Shown in pieces: positions 61,334 through 64,000 of a DNA stretch of 64,000 nt. Position 1 is the first letter of the stretch. Each line of letters begins with the position of its first letter. The notes beneath the pieces are model-generated. The model did no database searches. It had not been told where the DNA came from and worked only from the letters and a program-made list of their open reading frames with translations. The translations under genes and the position numbers were made by a program. The stretch is taken from NCBI RefSeq assembly GCF_002746455.1, contig NZ_NWUW01000008.1, forward strand, positions 62,001 through 126,000, read 5' to 3'. The DNA is from Bacillus fungorum (GTDB taxonomy: Bacteria; Bacillota; Bacilli; Bacillales; Bacillaceae_G).

Positions 61334-63037
61334 ATGAAAAACAAAAAGACGTTAACTAAGGTAGCATTAACAACAGGTTTAGCTTTAACAGCAGTAGCAC
61401 CATATGGAGTAGGTCATGCAGAGGAACCAGATCAACTACAAGTTCAAATTCAGGAGGAATCGTTCCGTTCGGGTGAACTTACACAACCTTCACAAAAAGC
61501 ACCAGAGAATGTAGTAAAAGATGCTCTTAAGGAGAAAACAGAACAAGCCCTTTCTCCAAAGCAAGTCAATGGAGAAACAGGAGTAGATTATAAAGTTCTT
61601 CAAAAACGTGGTTCATATGATGGGACTACACTTGTACGTATACAGCAAACATACGAAGGAAAAGAAGTATATGGCCATCAATTAACTGCACACGTAGATA
61701 ATAACGGTGTTATTAAAAGCGTTTCAGGCGATAGCGCACAAAATTTAAAACAAGAAGAATTGAAAAAACCTATCAATCTATCAAAAGATGAAGCGAAACA
61801 ATATATTTATACGAAGTACGGGAACGATATCAATTTTATTTCTGAGCCAGAAGTTAAAGAAGTTATTTTTGTTGATGAAAATAATGGACAAGCTAGCAAT
61901 GCATACCAGGTTACATTTGAAGCGGCAACACCAAACTATGTTTCCGGAACGTATTTAGTAAATGCACAAAATGGTGATATGTTAAAAAATATGGTGCAAG
62001 AATCTAACTTGAAAGCAAGTGAAAAACTAGTTGGAGCCTTAAAGCAAAGTAAAAAAAGCAGTCTTACATCATTAACTGGTACTGGAAAAGATGATTTAGG
62101 TATATCACGTACATTTGGTATTTCTAAACAAAGTAACGGCAAATATGCTCTTGCCGATTATACAAGAGGGCAAGGAATTGAAACATATGACGTGAATTAC
62201 AGAGATATTACTAAAGAAGAAAGCTATTATCCTGGTACATTAGCAACTAGTACTTCGACAGCATTTAACGATCCAAAAGCAGTAAGTGCTCATTACTTAG
62301 CAACAAAAGTATTTGACTTTTATAAAGATAAATACAATCGTAATAGTTTTGATAATAAGGGACAAAAGGTAGTTTCAGTTGTACATGCTTGGGATTCTGG
62401 AGATACGAATGATCCGAAAAATTGGCAGAATGCGTTAAGTGCTAATAATGGAAGTATGCTTGTATATGGAGATCCTATCGTCAAAGCATATGACGTAGCT
62501 GGACATGAATTTACACATGCTGTTACTTCTAGCGAATCTAATCTTGAATATTACGGTGAATCTGGTGCGATTAATGAAGCTTTATCTGATATTATGGGAA
62601 CATCTATTGAGAAATACGTAAATAATGGAAGCTTTAACTGGACGATGGGAGAACAAACTGGATCTGTCTTCCGTGATATGGAAAATCCAGCTTCTGTTTC
62701 ATCTTCACTTGGAGTACCTTATCCAGATGATTACAGTGAATTTAACGATTTTAATGGATGGGATCAAGGTGGCGTTCATTTTAATTCAAACATTATTAAT
62801 AAAGTTGCATATCTCATTGCAAAAGGCGGAACTCATAACGGTGTAACTGTTAAAGGGATTGGTGAAGATAAAATGTTTGATATCTTCTATTATGCAAATA
62901 CAGATGAGTTAAATATGACTTCTAATTTCAAAGAATTGAGATCAGCATGTATTCGAGTGGCAACTAATAAATATGGTGCAAATACAGCAGAAGTTCAAGC
63001 GGTACAAAAGGCATTTGATGCAGTAAAAATTAAGTAA
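61334..63037 (+). CDS. Bacillolysin-type neutral metalloprotease (thermolysin family M4)
   Basis: 567 residues from ATG 61334 (GAGGTG). Signal peptide ~1-28 (ending VGHAEE). FTP/PepSY propeptide (~30-245). Mature domain: zinc motif HEFTH in DVAGHEFTHAVTS, third ligand in GAINEALSDIMG, and the catalytic His in FNDFNGWDQGGVHFNSNI region. Secreted endopeptidase of the NprB/bacillolysin group; a PlcR box predicts stationary-phase expression with the virulence regulon. Confidence 0.93.
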   Translation: MKNKKTLTKVALTTGLALTAVAPYGVGHAEEPDQLQVQIQEESFRSGELTQPSQKAPENVVKDALKEKTEQALSPKQVNGETGVDYKVLQKRGSYDGTTLVRIQQTYEGKEVYGHQLTAHVDNNGVIKSVSGDSAQNLKQEELKKPINLSKDEAKQYIYTKYGNDINFISEPEVKEVIFVDENNGQASNAYQVTFEAATPNYVSGTYLVNAQNGDMLKNMVQESNLKASEKLVGALKQSKKSSLTSLTGTGKDDLGISRTFGISKQSNGKYALADYTRGQGIETYDVNYRDITKEESYYPGTLATSTSTAFNDPKAVSAHYLATKVFDFYKDKYNRNSFDNKGQKVVSVVHAWDSGDTNDPKNWQNALSANNGSMLVYGDPIVKAYDVAGHEFTHAVTSSESNLEYYGESGAINEALSDIMGTSIEKYVNNGSFNWTMGEQTGSVFRDMENPASVSSSLGVPYPDDYSEFNDFNGWDQGGVHFNSNIINKVAYLIAKGGTHNGVTVKGIGEDKMFDIFYYANTDELNMTSNFKELRSACIRVATNKYGANTAEVQAVQKAFDAVKIK

Positions 63038-63077
63038 GTTAGAAACATAGTTATCATTCCTATATTATTACATTATG

Positions 63078-63119
63078 AAAAACAGCTAATGCCATTTGCA
63101 GGATATTAGCTGTTTTTTT
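63078..63119 (+). terminator. Terminator of the neutral protease gene
   Basis: AAAACAGCTAAT / ATTAGCTGTTTT stem followed by T residues. Confidence 0.85.
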
Positions 63120-63180
63120 ACGTAGCAATGTATTATTGAAAATAAACTGACTAAGCAATAATTAGGCGCGTTATCTTTAA

Positions 63181-63453
63181 GAAGTTGCGACATCTTTTAT
63201 TAATGCCCTCCAAAATGTTGTAGCTTATTCAATAGATGGAAAGGGCTATGGGAATAAAAACGAATACTTTATGGTGGCTCATAATGCAAATAGGGAATCC
63301 GTTGACATAACGCTTCCATCGAAAGGTCCTTGGAAAGTACTAGTAGACGGTAAACAGGCAGGTAGTAAAACACTATATGTTGTCCGCGATAATAAAATTA
63401 AAGTTCCTGCATTAAGTTCATTAGTTTTAAAAACAGAGAAACCGATTAAATAA
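63181..63453 (+). pseudogene. C-terminal remnant of a type I pullulanase
   Basis: Open frame from 63181 to TAA 63451-63453 with no start codon context. VVAYSIDGKGYGN, FMVAHNANRESVDITLP, GPWKVLVDGKQAGSKTLYVV and VPALSSLVLKTEK correspond to the C-terminal beta domain of type I pullulanases (PulA). The catalytic domain is missing, so it is a truncated relic. Confidence 0.75.
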
Positions 63454-63877
63454 ATGCCAAAAGTGGAGGAAGGTTGTTTTCACTTCGCTTTTAAAGTTAA
63501 AACAGTATAATTTCACATACTGTAATTATATTACAATTTAATAAATAAAAAGAGAAGAACTCAACAAGGTTCTTCTCTTTTTTTATGTATAATTAGAGTT
63601 TCCGTAGTTGCTAATATAAGGGTTTATGAATATAGAAAAAGGCAAGACGATGAACTTATTTACAAAGTGACGAGAGAATGACAAAACTGTAAGAATGCAC
63701 GAATGTTTGTAAGAAAGTTCGATGTTTTCCTTGTTCTTTTTTTATTAAAGTAAAAAAGAAGAAAGCGATGTCATAAGAGGTTGATATTTTTTAGATGAGT
63801 ACAATAATCAAAACTATTCATGTAATGAAAGTATATGGCAATCAGTAAAACACCTTACTAAAAAGGAGGGATTTGAA
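63454..63877. other. 424-bp intergenic region before bcrC
   Basis: Contains the terminator at 63547-63583, an imperfect ~20-bp tandem repeat (63688-63727, TGTAAGAA start) and presumably the bcrC promoter. No ORF seen. Confidence 0.55.
63547..63583 (+). terminator. Rho-independent terminator
   Basis: AAAAGAGAAGAAC / GTTCTTCTCTTTT perfect stem plus T run. Confidence 0.85.
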
Positions 63878-64000
63878 ATGTCTTTTTCTCAATTCAATAT
63901 TGATATTTTTCAAGCAATTAATGATTTAGGTAAACAATATTCATTCCTAAACTCAACCATGGTATTTTTGGCTGAATATATGGTATATATTTTTGCTTTA
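63878..64000 (+). CDS. bcrC: Undecaprenyl-diphosphatase BcrC, N-terminal part (continues past window)
   Basis: The first 41 codons from ATG 63878 after AAAAGGAGGG. FNIDIFQAINDLGKQYSFLN and STMVFLAEYMVYIFAL resemble the start of BcrC, a PAP2-fold membrane phosphatase that recycles undecaprenyl pyrophosphate and protects against bacitracin. The PAP2 catalytic motifs lie outside the window. Confidence 0.75.
   Translation, partial: MSFSQFNIDIFQAINDLGKQYSFLNSTMVFLAEYMVYIFAL

Noticed and set aside
1-64000. CRISPR arrays, tRNA or rRNA genes, insertion sequences
   Set aside because: No regular spacer-repeat pattern, cloverleaf-like gene, transposase motif or paired terminal repeats was seen by eye.

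Overview
The window is a chromosomal stretch of a low-GC Firmicute, almost certainly a member of the Bacillus cereus group. The evidence is the AT-rich sequence with strong AGGAGG ribosome binding sites and frequent TTG/GTG starts, the sleB-ypeB-ylaJ germination operon, a PlcR box in front of a bacillolysin gene, an acoABCL/acoR acetoin system, the kynUBA tryptophan catabolic operon and many GNAT acetyltransferases. No tRNA, rRNA, CRISPR array, insertion sequence or intact prophage was seen. The identification rests on reading protein motifs by eye; no database search was possible.

Layout. 1-5.2 kb: the 3' end of a HelD-like helicase, a DUF952 gene, a PadR regulator with its HAAS membrane partner, acetyltransferases, a class A beta-lactamase-like serine hydrolase and a frameshifted membrane gene. 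5.4-8 kb: a solitary GH25 endolysin-like lysozyme facing an SLH-anchored ComEC-type metallo-beta-lactamase protein with a DUF3006 partner. 8.4-13.4 kb: small enzymes (GNAT, MmcQ/YjbR, methyltransferase, DUF2809, FlaR-like kinase, FGE-like protein, MGT glycosyltransferase, PH-domain protein). 13.5-14 kb: relic of a chitin-active LPMO. 14-20.2 kb: YjcF-like GNAT, rpiA with a ferredoxin, a sigma factor paired with a ClpP paralogue, and a glycine betaine transporter whose binding-protein gene is divergent from its ATPase and permease. 20.2-24.6 kb: HIT, PP2C, two DUF4181 genes, a broken Nudix gene, a uridine-kinase-like gene and GrpB.

24.7-28.5 kb: an SDR gene divergent from a PchR-type AraC regulator with a Fur box, followed by an MFS transporter and a DinB protein. 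28.6-40.7 kb: acoABCL behind a canonical sigma-54 promoter, with acoR about 5.5 kb downstream beyond eight unrelated genes and carrying its own cre-overlapped promoter. 41-45.5 kb: a Nudix gene and the TetR-kynU-kynB-kynA tryptophan-to-anthranilate module. 45.6-52.6 kb: serine hydrolase, Pr6Pr membrane protein and the sleB-ypeB-ylaJ spore operon, then small genes. 52.8-54.4 kb: an actin-like ParM/StbA gene with a ParR-like adaptor and no other plasmid genes nearby, the best candidate for an under-described system. 54.5-64 kb: a region rich in gene decay (oxidoreductase with an internal deletion, aminotransferase tail, 2',3'-cyclic-nucleotide phosphodiesterase relic, pullulanase tail) mixed with intact genes (alpha/beta hydrolase, a second SecY, VOC protein, GyrI-like protein, PlcR-controlled neutral protease) and ending inside a bcrC-like gene.

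Recurring themes are accessory metabolism switched by dedicated regulators (acetoin, kynurenine, iron, osmoprotectant), several relics of extracellular or salvage polymer-degrading enzymes (LPMO, pullulanase, nucleotidase), and several small genes damaged by homopolymer indels or start-codon changes.
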